From positions 86,937,172-87,001,171 of the forward strand of contig CM060180.1 of the NCBI GenBank assembly GCA_030549775.1: DNA of 64,000 bases, written 5' to 3'. Source of the DNA: Tamarix chinensis. Lineage: Eukaryota > Streptophyta > Magnoliopsida > Caryophyllales > Tamaricaceae. Of the stretch, positions 24,321 to 35,689 are shown in pieces (the first letter of the stretch is position 1; the number at the start of each line of letters is the position of its first letter). Below the pieces are notes generated by a model. That model saw only the letters and a list, made by a program, of their open reading frames with translations. It did not search any database and was not told where the DNA came from. The position numbers were made by a program, and so were the translations under genes.

Positions 24321-25306
24321 TGGAGTTGGCAATTTGGTGGGTTGGGTCACATCATGATTAGTCTCGGTTTTAGATAAAATCGGGTCATATTATTGGATCG
24401 GGTTTGATTTGTATTGTGTTAGAGTTGAATAATCTCACGACATGTTATCCTCTAGGTTAGGTTGGGTTGAGATTGGATCACCTTAGATTTAGATAAATTT
24501 GAAACATTCTATTTTTAGTTTAGGTTTGGGTTGGTTGGGAAAAGCTCAAATTATTCCATTTTGTTGAGTTCAGTTTGGATCAAATTAAGATTAGTTTGAA
24601 TTTGAGTTTTGTTTGTGCCATTTCGTCTCATTCCAACATTTAATTAGATTAAATTATTTTGAGCTTGCTTCTGTTTATTTTTTATTGTCTTTGTTTTGTT
24701 GTCAATAACTACATATTTGGTCAAAGAATTATGGGCCTATGTAATAAGGGTGTATATGTCGATGCCTAATTTTCTTCTATCGCAATATCTAAATTTTTTA
24801 AGTCTTGATTTTATTTTACTTTTATTTTCTTTATTTCTTTTTATTTCTTTTTAAAAGTAGAAATAGTATGCTAATCTATTATGATTGAATCTTATGCTTT
24901 GTCTATTTATAAGAGTACATACCCCCATGTCAATGATGCAAATGAAACTCTATTACTTTTGCATGTTATTGTGAAGGAAATAAATGAAGATTCGAAAGTA
25001 TTATTAAAAAAACTATCATTTTATTAAAAACCTTAGGTTGGCTCTTCCCGGGTTTATAACAATTGGTTTATATTAGATTTGGAGTAATCATCAAATTGGA
25101 CATTGGTCAGTTATTAGGTTAAGTTAGAGAGATTTTGGATTTATAATTTCTCGAGTCATATCGGATATCGTTCGGGTATCGAGTCTGGTAGGGTAGGTTT
25201 CAGAATTATATTCTTAGGTTCTATTAGAAATTTTTTTGGACAGATCGGGTCAGTTTATGCTGGTATTTCGGTTATTTTGGGGGCGGGTCAACTTTTAATA
25301 GCTCTA
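24321..25306. mobile_element. Possible hAT-like non-autonomous element
   Basis: The left end TGGAGTTGGCAATTTGG faces a right end whose reverse complement is TAGAGCTATTAAAAGTTG; both lead into GGGT/ACCC-rich stretches. The flanking 8-mers (cttgcaag and tgtgtaag) match at only five of eight positions, so the target duplication is weak. GGGTTGGGT and GGGTCAG words fill the ends. Confidence 0.35.
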
Positions 25307-26190
25307 TGTGTAAGTTGCAACACCTTATTCGGTTTGGCTCTATAATGCATGAAAGCTTGATAAAACTGATTGGATTAGTTGACACCTTTTAGCATAGCTT
25401 AAATATCTGTTTTGCCTCAGGGAAAGTCTAGTGCTGAATTTCTCAATTGGAGGTAAATAATGTTGATAATTTAGTCTTTTTTCAGTGGAGGTACACCAAG
25501 ATATTTCACTAGGAATTGCCCCTCAGGAAAGTGGAAAGTATTACTAGCTAGCTGCTTCACCTCAGTTAAGAGAGTAGCTATAGTAGCTATTGCTTGTTTG
25601 AACATTTAGCGATGTGGAAGGATCAAATTTATTATTGGAGCCTAATATTTTGGAGCCCAAAATTAATGTTTCAAATATTAGGCTTAAACTCTTTATTTTG
25701 ATCTATGGAGAACGACCACTACTAGTTTATTTAGGTGTTATCAATCAAGTTTGTTATATTTTTTTAGGAGAGTATTCGGTCAAAGATTTGCTTTAGATTT
25801 GAGTTGGTGTGGATTTGCCTATGTTTGGTAGTACATATATTTGGTTTGATCAGTATCCTAGTTTGATTTAGAGTATCTTGATAAGCTATCAACTTGTAAT
25901 GTGCTATCTTTAAGCTTTCTCATGTTTAAGTTTCCTTTTCTCTAAGAATAGGATTTATTGGCTCATCAAACCTACATATACCCTTGTGGCTAGCACGCAT
26001 ACACATGTATCCCTTATTTGAATTTCAATTAAATTTATCTTTTTATGAGTTTTCTCTTATTCTAGTGATTGAAGTATGAACCCCAATTCTTTCTAGTAAT
26101 TAGTGGAATCAAGTCCCTTTGATTTAATGATTAAATCAAGCATGCCAATTTGTGTTTATTTGTGTGATTCATATAAGACACACTCACATT

Positions 26191-26547
26191 TAGGACTGTT
26201 AATGAGTAGAGCGGGCTTGTGAGTTTTTTAGGCTTGACTCATGTATTTAACTAAATGAGTCTAAAAATAAGGCTTGAGTTCGACTTGTTTATTAAATTAG
26301 CCGAGCTTGGGCATAAAGAATTTAGGCTTGATTATAAAAAATTTGGGCTTGAGTTTGTTTACCACAAAAGCTCGTAAGCTCGGCTTGTTAATCACAAAAG
26401 CTCATGAGTCGGCTTGTCAAAAGCTCGGCTCGTTACGTCAAAAGCTCGGCTCGTTTATAAACGAGCCAAGCTTGGGCTTCATTTTAGGCTTGTTTATTAA
26501 ACGAGCTGGGCCCAAGCCCACCCCGACTTGACTCATTAACAACCTTA
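26191..26547. mobile_element. hAT-like non-autonomous element with GAGC-rich body
   Basis: The element is 357 bp, with terminal inverted repeats TAGGACTGTTAATGAG and (reverse complement of the right end) TAAGGTTGTTAATGAG. The 8-bp target duplications are ctcacatt (26183-26190) and ttcacatt (26548-26555), one mismatch. The interior repeats 'aagctcggctcgtt' and contains the inverted pair gctcgtttataaacgagc. No transposase. Confidence 0.85.
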
Positions 26548-27059
26548 TTCACATTCCTTTTCCTAATTTTTATTTTTCTTTTTATATACACAACCTTTAG
26601 CTAAATCATCAATTTTATATTCTAGCTATTTATCTTAAGCTGATATATCCATAGATGCATTTCCAACATATTCAAATATTTAGGACCATTTATTATCAAC
26701 CAAAACACCATGAAAAATCAATCTAACCATCTAGGAGGCCAAATCTAGCAATAAACACCTCATAAAGAGCTTGGACTGATGCAAAATCTCCTTCGTAAGA
26801 CAAAGTAGGTCATTCACTAACAATAAATCAATAATCTACTAATAACCAATCAATAAATTGGACTCTTTTTTCTTGAGGATGAGGATAAAAGGATGAATGA
26901 GACCATAAGCCTTTAATGGCTCTATGATGATATTTCATCATCATAACAAAATGTTAAGGAGAGAGGGAATATCCTTGCCTAATCTCTTAATTGTTTTCTT
27001 TCCTTTTTTTTGTGGCTTTGTTTTTTGGGGGAGGGGGGGAAAGTGCCATGGAATACAGT

Positions 27060-27363
27060 CAAGTAATAAAATTGCAGTCATGGTCGCGTTTGTAGTTGTG
27101 GTGTCGCGGTATCGGGGTGTTACAAATGATATTTTATATGTAGCAGTTGTTGTAGCTTGAATTTTTTTAAATAAAATACATGTTTGAAAAAATCATCAAA
27201 TATCGGTAAAATATTGGTAAATATCAATCGATAATTGACATATCGCCGATAAATATGTACAATTCTAAAACCGTCATGTATCGCTAATTCTACGTATCGG
27301 CTGACCTAAAATTCAATAAATATCGGCTAATATTGCATATTGGGACTGATATTTAATTGTATG
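27060..27363. mobile_element. hAT-like MITE, family F copy 2 (reverse orientation)
   Basis: The element is 304 bp with perfect 8-bp duplications aatacagt (27052-27059 and 27364-27371). The ends CAAGTAATAAAAT and ATTTAATTGTATG are the terminal inverted repeats seen in copies 1 and 3. The body is the reverse complement of copy 1, with the same CGATA/TATCGG words. Confidence 0.9.
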
Positions 27364-27551
27364 AATACAGTGGAGTTATTGTCAACCTAATGAAGTGCAA
27401 TGGGAAGTTCAAGGACGAGTGTGAATTCAAGGAACTATATCTCAGTGGATTATAAGCCTTGTGCATATCAGGCTTTGTCATATACATCTAGGGTAAAGGT
27501 GCTGCTGGTTGTAGACATGCACTAGTTCCATTGCTATGAGGATGTTGTCGG

Positions 27552-27760
27552 TAGGGGTGTTCAATGGGTTACGTTAGTCATGGCTTATATAAGCCAACCT
27601 GTGAAAATAGGTTTTTGGGTTAGATGGGTTGGGTTAGTATTCTATAAAAGTTCATATGGATTAATCCACTATGGATTATAAGTTAAGATGGGTTAGTGTG
27701 GGCTGGCTCATGGGTGTTGTGGGTCAGTAAATATTACCTCTATACCAAAACCATCACCGC
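27552..27760. mobile_element. Possible hAT-like terminus with GGGTTGGGTT body
   Basis: The start TAGGGGTGTTCAATGGG resembles ends of plant non-autonomous hAT elements, followed by GGGTTAGATGGGTTGGG-type sequence. No matching right end or target duplication was found, so it is probably truncated. Confidence 0.35.
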
Positions 27761-28867
27761 AACTCCATTTTAACCAAAATCTGGATGAACTTTTTGTTTT
27801 AGGCCTCCCTAGATCCAACCAACTTTGCCTGGCCCTACCTAACCCTGACTCCCACCCTAATGTGACTCCGCCTAGCCCTATCCGGCCCTTGTTCGATCTC
27901 GGCTAGGTTCTACCCACCTCTAGCCCACCTATAGGCTTCCCTAAACAACTGGTAATGCAACTCAAGGAGCTAACATACCACATGGGTAACAATAGGCCAA
28001 GTTGTTTTGCTTGTAAATGGATATAAGAAGATTTCTCTCTATTCAACTCAAAGCCAGGATGCCATTGTTTGAGCAGTAAAGGTTTTTTCATGAACGTCTA
28101 ATGGCTAACAGGTAGGATATGATCACAGTTCGGGTAATCAAATTGAAAGATAAAATAGCCCTCTTTATGCTGTAGAATTTTGGGGGCCTGATTATGATTC
28201 CATTGAGAGCAGAAAAAATTTTGCATTAGTGTGAAGGAGTGGAGTGCATCCTTGTAACACCCCAAAATTTATACTGAAACATTTCGTTTCAGCAAAATTG
28301 AGGTGTTACCATTGTATTTGATATGAGTCTGGCTGAACATACTATCCTTACATCAAATATAAGGCAAAGATATTTAAAACTTAGAACTAGATAAATAAAT
28401 AATGAAGAAACTTTTCATAAAACTTAAATAAGCATTTGAAAACTAAACTTCGAGTAGATAATAAATAAAAATACAATTAAAGGAATCTTATGAAACTAAG
28501 AGTTTAAAAAGGATATTTTGACAAAACCATCCATTGGATATCATGAGTCTATGTCCAACCCCAAACATAAGACAAATCAATCTTCCACTGGAAGCTCATC
28601 AAAAGCAACCAAGTCATCAATATAGTCCTCAGTGACTTGCCCCACAATGTTTGGGTCATCCGATTGTGGGAATGAGCATCAATTAAGGAAAAGATGATTG
28701 GCATGCTATGTATTGAGTAAAAGAACAATACTATCATAATATGGTCACATAGATTTCATACGTAAGAATAAGTATGCATATTGACATAATATGATGTAAG
28801 ATAAGAACTGATTCTATAAACTCATTATTAGATATAATTATAATTCATATTCTTATTTATGTTCTGT

Positions 28868-29075
28868 TCAGGACCCTATTATTCTTAATTTGGTGAAACG
28901 AATTGAATCAACTTTTAGGGCTGAACGTTGTTGAGCCAATATTACCGTCTAGTGGAATTGACCTAGCACATACTAGAACAACACACTTCTGACCATTATT
29001 CTTAAATCGGTTGAACAGTCTGAAGCATCTGTCAAGACAAAAATACTCCTGAGCTACTATTATCATTTGATGGAA
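28868..29075. repeat. Degenerate minisatellite of copy C
   Basis: Three or four decayed units read 'ccctattattcttaatttggtg', 'gaccattattcttaaatcggttg' and 'gctactattatcatttgatgg'. They match the layout of the A/B minisatellite units without the CCGG core. Offset from the element's left end is about 0.62 kb. Confidence 0.6.
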
Positions 29076-30206
29076 TAGATACAACACTTTCAATTCTGAT
29101 TGACGTAATCTTTTACTTTAAATGATTAATATTTTATCCATTATTTATCTCAATATCATCATGCAGAAGCACATATAGATATGCAAGGCATATAATCCAA
29201 ACTCAACATAATTTTTCAACTCACATAAAACACAACCATAAGAAGATTGGAATATCCCCTAAGAAAATGACCATATTCCTTCTAAGAAAACCCTAGTTTC
29301 ACAAGGTGAGTATAACTTCTTCCATTTAACCATCAAATTTAGTACACATTTCGAAAATATTATTGTTAAAAATATATCTGAAAATCAATGTCTAACTCTA
29401 ACGTTTTACATATACAATAATGATCCTACATTTATGAAATCCTAATTTCACAAGTTAGACATAATTTTTTCCATAACACTTATGTAGCCACCAAATTTTG
29501 TGCATATTTCTAAAAGGATATTATTAACATATCTAAAAATCAAGGTTTAAATCTAATGTTTTACACATGCTATAATGACCCCACTTCTAGAGTTAGCAGT
29601 TTCTGTATATTATTTAGTTTATGCTACTTATAATTACTCCAAGTATTTTATATGACATTCTTAGCATATTTTAAAGCAGTTGACACATACTAAAGATTTC
29701 ATCTTAGCCCATGTTGACCAAAATACCCTTAAGAGTACAAAGTTATTCATATTTTTATAAAATTCCTATTAGTCCCACTATGAATGATTTTCAACTGCCA
29801 ATACATATCATTGCTTAACCACAAATTTGTATGAGTCATACATCGTAACCCACTTTGAATCATGGTGACTTATCAAATTTATAATTCAAGCTTATCCAAC
29901 GAATACACTTAAACACATACTTTTACGTATTACTTTTTCGTAATATGACACAACATATTATACAACATTATCATCATAACTTAATCCATATAATAATACT
30001 AAACATGATATTTCATTCGAAATTATACATTGCAAACAAAACCCAAGTTATGATATTTCATTCTAAGACTCCACCAATACCATCGGAAAATCACCTATAA
30101 ATCAAGAACGACATGCGTTTAGAACTTAGGAGAAATAATCATGGAAAAGTATGGCAAAGAAATATGGAAAATGAGCAAAATCGAAGCAAATTTGAAGAGC
30201 TCGAGC

Positions 30207-30815
30207 CATACAATTAAATAATGGTATCGTTATAGCATAGCAACTGCTATTTAACGGTTTTTGGGTTAGTCGCTACGCAAAATTACCGACATGTTACGGT
30301 TTTGAAATTTTACATTTATTGACCGATAAATTGTTGGTAAATTGCTGAATAATCAGAAAATATCATCGGTAAATTGGGATAAATTGTCGATTAATTAGAA
30401 ATTTATTAAAAATTCTTAAATCTACGAAAAAAAAACATGCATGCTAATTTTTTCTTCTTCATTTATTATATATATATTAGCCAAGTTATTATTGAATTAT
30501 AATAAAGTATTATTATTTATTACCTTTACATGTACTACTGAATAACATATATATATATATATATATATTTTGTTCTAAGGCAAATTTAGGGTTATTAGGA
30601 TAATTTAGCATATAAGGGCTTACTTAAATACTTATAATATAATATAAAATACTAGTTTATTTAATATTTATATTCAAATGATTAACAAATAATAATTAGA
30701 ATATGTGGTGAAATAAAAATAAGAATTCACACCACGATGACTACGATATATAATTTATCATTTGCAACACTTTGATATTGCAATACTGCGACCGAGACCG
30801 TGATTTTATTGTTTG
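30207..30815. mobile_element. hAT-like MITE, family F copy 3, expanded
   Basis: The element is 609 bp, twice the length of copies 1 and 2. The ends CATACAATTAAAT and ATTTTATTGTTTG are flanked by gctcgagc (30199-30206) and gctcgagt (30816-30823), one mismatch. Both ends align with copies 1 and 2; the middle is enlarged by AT-rich DNA including a TA microsatellite (about 30547-30568). It lies within copy C. Confidence 0.8.
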
Positions 30816-31484
30816 GCTCGAGTTGCGTGGGAGATTGGTTCAATTGGTGCATACTTGCGTGGAGGGGTTGCTTCTCGGCTTGGTGGTGTAGCCAAGGGTG
30901 GTGCATCGTGGCTTGGTGACACATAAAGGGTGGTGTCGCGTGGTTGGGTGACACAGAGGGGAAGGGTGGTCTAACTGGTTGACGTTGGGGGGGGGTTAGA
31001 GTGGTGTGAGGTGGTGATACAAAAATGGTGGGTGTGGTATGAGAAAGTGATGCAATTAGGGGATGGTTTGTGTGTGTATGTCATGCAACTAGGGGAGTGT
31101 TGGTGAATGAGGAAGGCTGCACGAAGGATGGGTGCAGCTAAATGTTTGTTGCGTGAGAATGTCACATTTGTGTTTGGCTTAGGTTTATGTCGTAACATGG
31201 CTTGAGCAACATAAAGTATGATTAAAAATTTAAACATGCTGCACAAAAATGACGGAGCTTTCATAAGGACAATGGAAAATGGTAGTTGGGGAGAGTTTAT
31301 GTGAGACGTACAATGAAATAAGGAGAGCAAAAATTGGGTTTATATAGGAAGGAAGATTGAGAAGTGGAGCGTCAGGCATGGATTGACATGGGACAAGTTG
31401 ACGGCATACAATACGTTTGATCGAGGTAAGATGTGACGTTGGAGTGTAGCTGCAAGAAGTTAGGGTAAGGTAGGGAGTTTGGTC

Positions 31485-31820
31485 ATATTGGCCCAACCGA
31501 GGAGAAAAGGAAAAGTATATGCGGGAGAAAAAAAAAAGGTTTAGGTTAAAGTTTAACTTCTGGATTAAATAAATAGGGTTAGCTTATAATATTAATTACC
31601 CAAAATTAGAGTTAGGTTAAATTCTGCATATTACAATCATAAACAAAGTTTATGATAGAGTTTGTTAATATTGGCCAAACTGAGGAGAAAAGGAAAGGTA
31701 TTCACGGGAGAAGAAAATAAGGTTTAGGTTAAAGTTACACTTCTGGATTAAATAATTAGGGCTAGGTTATAATATTAATTATCTGAAAATCGCAAACAAT
31801 GTCTATGATAGAGTTCTGCT
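31485..31820. repeat. Tandem duplication at the right edge of copy C
   Basis: A unit beginning 'atattggcccaaccgagga' (31485) recurs from about 31,670 as 'atattggccaaactgagga', both running through 'ggtttaggttaaagtt' and 'ttctggattaaat' to 'tatgatagagtt'. The second copy lacks about 30 bp around the proposed element end. Confidence 0.75.
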
Positions 31821-32769
31821 AGATCTTTGATCATCTGTCCAGGTCATGGGGTAGCAATTCAGCCTTGCTACCATGGTGACTCCTATCTGAAGCAGTGGGG
31901 GAACATAGTGGAGTTTAACAAGTTGATCTGGGTGTCTATTACCATGCACACAATCCCTTTACGAGTGATGTTTGGCATTAGGATTGATGGTAGAAGCAAT
32001 AAAACTAGGCTCTGTCTGATTAGATTCTGTAGTAGTAGCAGTCATATCAAGTTGTTTCTCCATTTTTCAACTGTAAAATCCAATTGCTTTGGGCCGTAGC
32101 AAGGGGTATATAGTTACCCCTCATCGCTTGTATGGTCATGATGGTCATTGGTCAACACTCATTTATATGGAGAGTATTTCTTTTCTCCTTTTCTTACTGT
32201 ATTTTATGCTGGTTATTGGCATTAGCATGGTATATGAAACTGTAGCAGTTGGGAGCAATTCGACGAGATCGGTAGGCGAGACTTAGCCTTTATTTCATGT
32301 GGATAGCAAATTCATGACAACCATTGTTGTTTATCATATGGTCCTCTGTGTGAACAGTTATTTGAAAATTTCTTTTCTTTGATGAAATATAATCTAAGCT
32401 ATGAATTCTTCGTTTTCTATATGCAACAAACCAGAAGACAATAAATATGCATTAGACGAGCAGCCTAAATTTGTTTAGTTTTTGCCTTTTTCTGGCTATG
32501 TATCATCAGTATTAGACTTAGCTGCTCCTTAGTTCTCCAAAACTTCTGAGTCTTACCTCATATGATATTACAATGATGCTGAAGCTATGATTGACCTTGA
32601 TTGTGAATGTGTTAACATTGGATCAGCTGACCAGTGACTGGGGTCACAGTTCAGTAAGTTGGCTGCATCTTTTTTTTTTTTTTGGTTCATGTTCACTTTA
32701 ATAATTTGTGTAATTTGTTTAGTTGGTTGTTCACTTTAATAATGGTCTGTGGCCTTCAAATAATTTCAG

Positions 32770-33412
32770 GCTTCTTCCTTACCATGTTGTGGCTGACTAT
32801 GAAGCAGAGGAAGACGACAGAATTCTTGATTCTGATACAACAGGGCAGATGCCTTCTCGTTCCCAGCAGTGGGATCATAACATTGCTGTTAAAGTAGCCG
32901 AGTTCACGGCCACATTTGAGAAACAGGCTCTTGCTTTTAACATAATAACTCGAAAAAGGGCCATGGGTGAATTCCGTTCTGAAGAGAGGTTGATGATTGA
33001 GCAGTCTCTATTGCAAGAGGAAAAACGAGCCATGTTCGAACTGAGAGCTGAAATAGAATTAAGAGAGAAGGCTGGTAGAGAGGCCCAAGAGGCTAAGTTA
33101 CGAATGGCAGCCTTCCAGGCTGAGCAAGCCCGTGTTGAGTCTCTTTCTCATGCTGAGTTGATGGCCCGAGCTCCAATCAGAGCTAATGCCCTTGGGTCTC
33201 AAGGCAAGGATACTTCTGTGGATCCTGAGATGTCTGAGCTGGAGCAAGGAATCAACACAGGGGAGATGATGAATGGTTGGGGAAATAATGGTCAGAGGGA
33301 TGAGAAAGAGCCGTCCGAGGATTTCTTGAATGATGATGAAGCTGAGAACGGAGATACTGGAGTGCAAGAGGGGTGGCATGGAGGTGGAGAATTTGATCTG
33401 AATAGCAGATAG
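32770..33412 (+). CDS. BRIP-like SWI/SNF (BRAHMA) complex subunit, coding exon 2
   Basis: The exon encodes residues 149-362 and the stop (33410-33412). It completes the GLTSCR-type domain with RLLPYHVVADYEAEEDD, DSDTTGQ and FTATFEKQALAFNIITRKR, ending near residue 212. Residues about 213-275 are rich in charged heptads (EERLMIEQSLLQEEKRAM and following) and probably form a long helix or coiled coil. The C-terminus is acidic (EPSEDFLNDDEAENGD) and finishes EFDLNSR; its DLN resembles an EAR-type repression motif, but that reading is inference. There are no membrane segments or signal peptide, consistent with a nuclear protein. Transcription likely runs into 3' UTR after 33412. The frame is intact, so the gene looks functional. 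Confidence 0.95.
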
Positions 33413-33972
33413 ATTATGGACTTGAGCAGTCAATATGCATAGAAATGTTATTTTAGTAGGTAGGATCCAGTTCGATTCTATGAATCATGTGGCAAAGTCG
33501 AAGAGGTGTAGATTTTTAACTCTTTTCAGACTCTGTAAGTCCTGCATTCTATAGCTACCAATTTCAGTATAACGCTTAACCTTTTTATTCAATCGGTGGC
33601 TGGTTAGGATGATTTTCAGCTCATCTCTCTCTGTGTTTTTCTCTTACTGACGGCAGCTTTGTTTTGTAGCGATTTGCATGTTCAATTCTCTTGCTAGGTT
33701 ACGGAAGAGGCCGTCTCAAACTATCACTTTCGCTTGATTTATATCTTTGCTACCAGATTGCATTTCGTAATCTTCGCTTGCATTGATATCGTCCGTTTTT
33801 AATCTTTTTCAAACCTGGTTTGCTACAACTCTTGGTCGTTGTCCGTTCCGTTCAGATCTTATGTTCGTTGATGAATAGCTAGTAGATGTCCATTAACAGA
33901 AGAGGCCGTCCATTTTCGTGAAAAAGAAGAAAGATTTAACGACGGCGTTTGCTGGACCTCTGTTTTCACTGA
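33413..33972 (+). other. 3' UTR and downstream flank of the BRIP-like gene
   Basis: A non-coding, T-rich stretch follows the stop codon. No canonical AATAAA signal was identified, so the polyadenylation site is not placed. Confidence 0.45.
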
Positions 33973-34209
33973 GTGTTTGTTTGATATGGGGATAATAGAG
34001 GGAAACAAATTACTTTTATATTTTATATATTTTGTATAATCTATTTAATATTAATTATTTTTATTCTAATGAATATTTATCTTAGATATTAATTTAATCA
34101 AAAATAGATATTTTATTAAAAATATTATCATTATTAAATACTTAATATAAAGAATATAAAATAGAGAAAAATAAATTTTGCTTCTATTATCTCCATACCA
34201 AATAAGGTC
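33973..34209. mobile_element. Tourist-like MITE, copy T2
   Basis: The element is 237 bp with left end GTGTTTGTTTGATATGGGG and right end ccataccaaataaggtc. Flanking trinucleotides are tga and taa. The AT-rich body matches T1 and T3. It is the most diverged of the three copies and lies about 0.56 kb after the BRIP-like stop codon. Confidence 0.75.
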
Positions 34210-34212
34210 TAA

Positions 34213-35689
34213 GAAAATAAAAATCTTCTTCCTCTATGGTACACAACAAAATATAGGTGTTGCGTTGCCAAACTACGATCCATTCATCCACTTCCAGTAA
34301 ATTCTATTATCAAGATACACCTAGGTATCAATAGGGCACGAAGGTGCCATTTAATGAAAAAATTGTTTATATAATCACTTAAAATATCTAGATAATTATA
34401 TGAGTTGATGAAATAAGTATCTATAAATTTAAAATATTTTATATTTTAAATAGAGATATTAGTATAAGTTTAATTTTATCAGCGAGATCAAGTGTCATAT
34501 GCTAATATTATATTGGATTAAAATAAATAAATAAATGTACATAATATATAATCACCTGAGAGAGTAAGATAATAATGTGAGATTATTAGATAATTATTTA
34601 AATAGGCAAGATAATTACTTATGAGTTCTATGTGTTTTATAATTCTATAGAATGTTGTTAACATTTCACCACCATCATCATCATACTATAATACATTAAC
34701 AAAGCCATACCAATATTCCAATAGAATAATTTTTTTTATAATTAGCATCTTACTAATATTTCAACTAATCATAGTACAAATTTATAACATGTCAATATTT
34801 CGACAAGACATTACTAGTGTTTCAACAATATCATACCATACCAAAATAAATTCTTAAAACTACTAATTATTCTAAACGTCAAATTCAATTGAAAGGGAAA
34901 TAAAAAAAAAATGCAACCAAAAGTTCAAGAGCATACCTCAAAAAATCTGAAGTAAAAATAAAATAAAATTCAACACAATCATTGACTGCCAATCGGCAGC
35001 AAACAGACCTAGTAAAGTGAAGCCTAGAAACACAAATCTAAGGGAAAAAAATTATGATCAATTGAAGGAAACCAACACAAAGAAGAAATAGAAGAAGAGA
35101 GCGAAGATGAAAATAAAGAAGAGAATGAAGACAAAACAAATGAAAGAGAAAAGAGCGCGAGAGAATAACATGCTTAAAAAGAAAAAAAAATAATAATAGA
35201 ACCATTAAATTTGAAGTGCCAATCAATTTACTTCATGTTCGTGGTGTAGAATTACAAAATTTTCAGTGAAAATGAGAACATCGCTGCATAATAGTAGTTC
35301 CGAAACCTATTTGTTCGATGAAGTTTTACGTCACAAAAGAACAAGAGAAAAGGGAAGCGGAAAAAAAAAGGCAGTTTATGATTCTTAATTAGCTGTCGTT
35401 CTTACAAATAAGTTATAAATACAGCATTATCCGATAAGTGCAAGAAATAGCTAACCTAACCTCTTATAATATTAAATGGCTGAGTAGCGGACGACCAACT
35501 TCTACAGGCGGATGTCCGAACTTAACTAGCTACAATTGATGGCAATCGATAGAAGATTGTTGCCGGTGGTCTACCTTACAAATCTTGCAAGTTATGTATC
35601 AACTCATTCCCATGAAAAAAAAAATTGTGCCCGAAAAACTGTGATTGCGGTTACTTCTAGTTCTAACTAAGATCATTACAAACTCAGAT
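34213..35689. other. AT-rich interval without recognisable gene
   Basis: No coding or RNA signature was seen. The Leu/Phe-rich frame at 35038-35226 (minus) is a by-product of purine-rich + strand sequence. Confidence 0.45.

Larger units (their letters stand above)
28253..31635 (-). mobile_element. Long solo-LTR-like element, copy C, in the intron
   Basis: The left end TGTAACACCCC is clear. A degenerate minisatellite (28868-29075) and a G-rich segment after the nested MITE (30816-31500) follow the family order. The right border is proposed at 'gcatattaca', where atcat matches the left atcct at four of five bases; the GGG expected before the end is missing. Family F copy 3 (30207-30815) is nested inside. 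Total 3,383 bp including the nested MITE. The right end is uncertain. Confidence 0.6.
19679..32769 (+). other. 13,091-bp phase-2 intron of the BRIP-like gene
   Basis: The donor is GTAGCC at 19679 and the acceptor TTTCAG ends at 32769. The join restores one uninterrupted conserved block across the boundary (DACER then LLPYHVVADY), so no coding exon appears to be missing. The intron holds three copies of one hAT-like MITE, other hAT-like elements, a LINE relic, a long LTR-like element and local duplications, listed separately. Stretches not listed (for example 20409-22550, 25320-26180, 31830-32769) show no gene or repeat I can name. Confidence 0.85.

Noticed and set aside
19679..32769. Possible extra coding exons in the intron, such as 21486-21773 or 31827-32099
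   Set aside because: The two called exons already join within a conserved motif with correct frame; these frames show no conserved residues.
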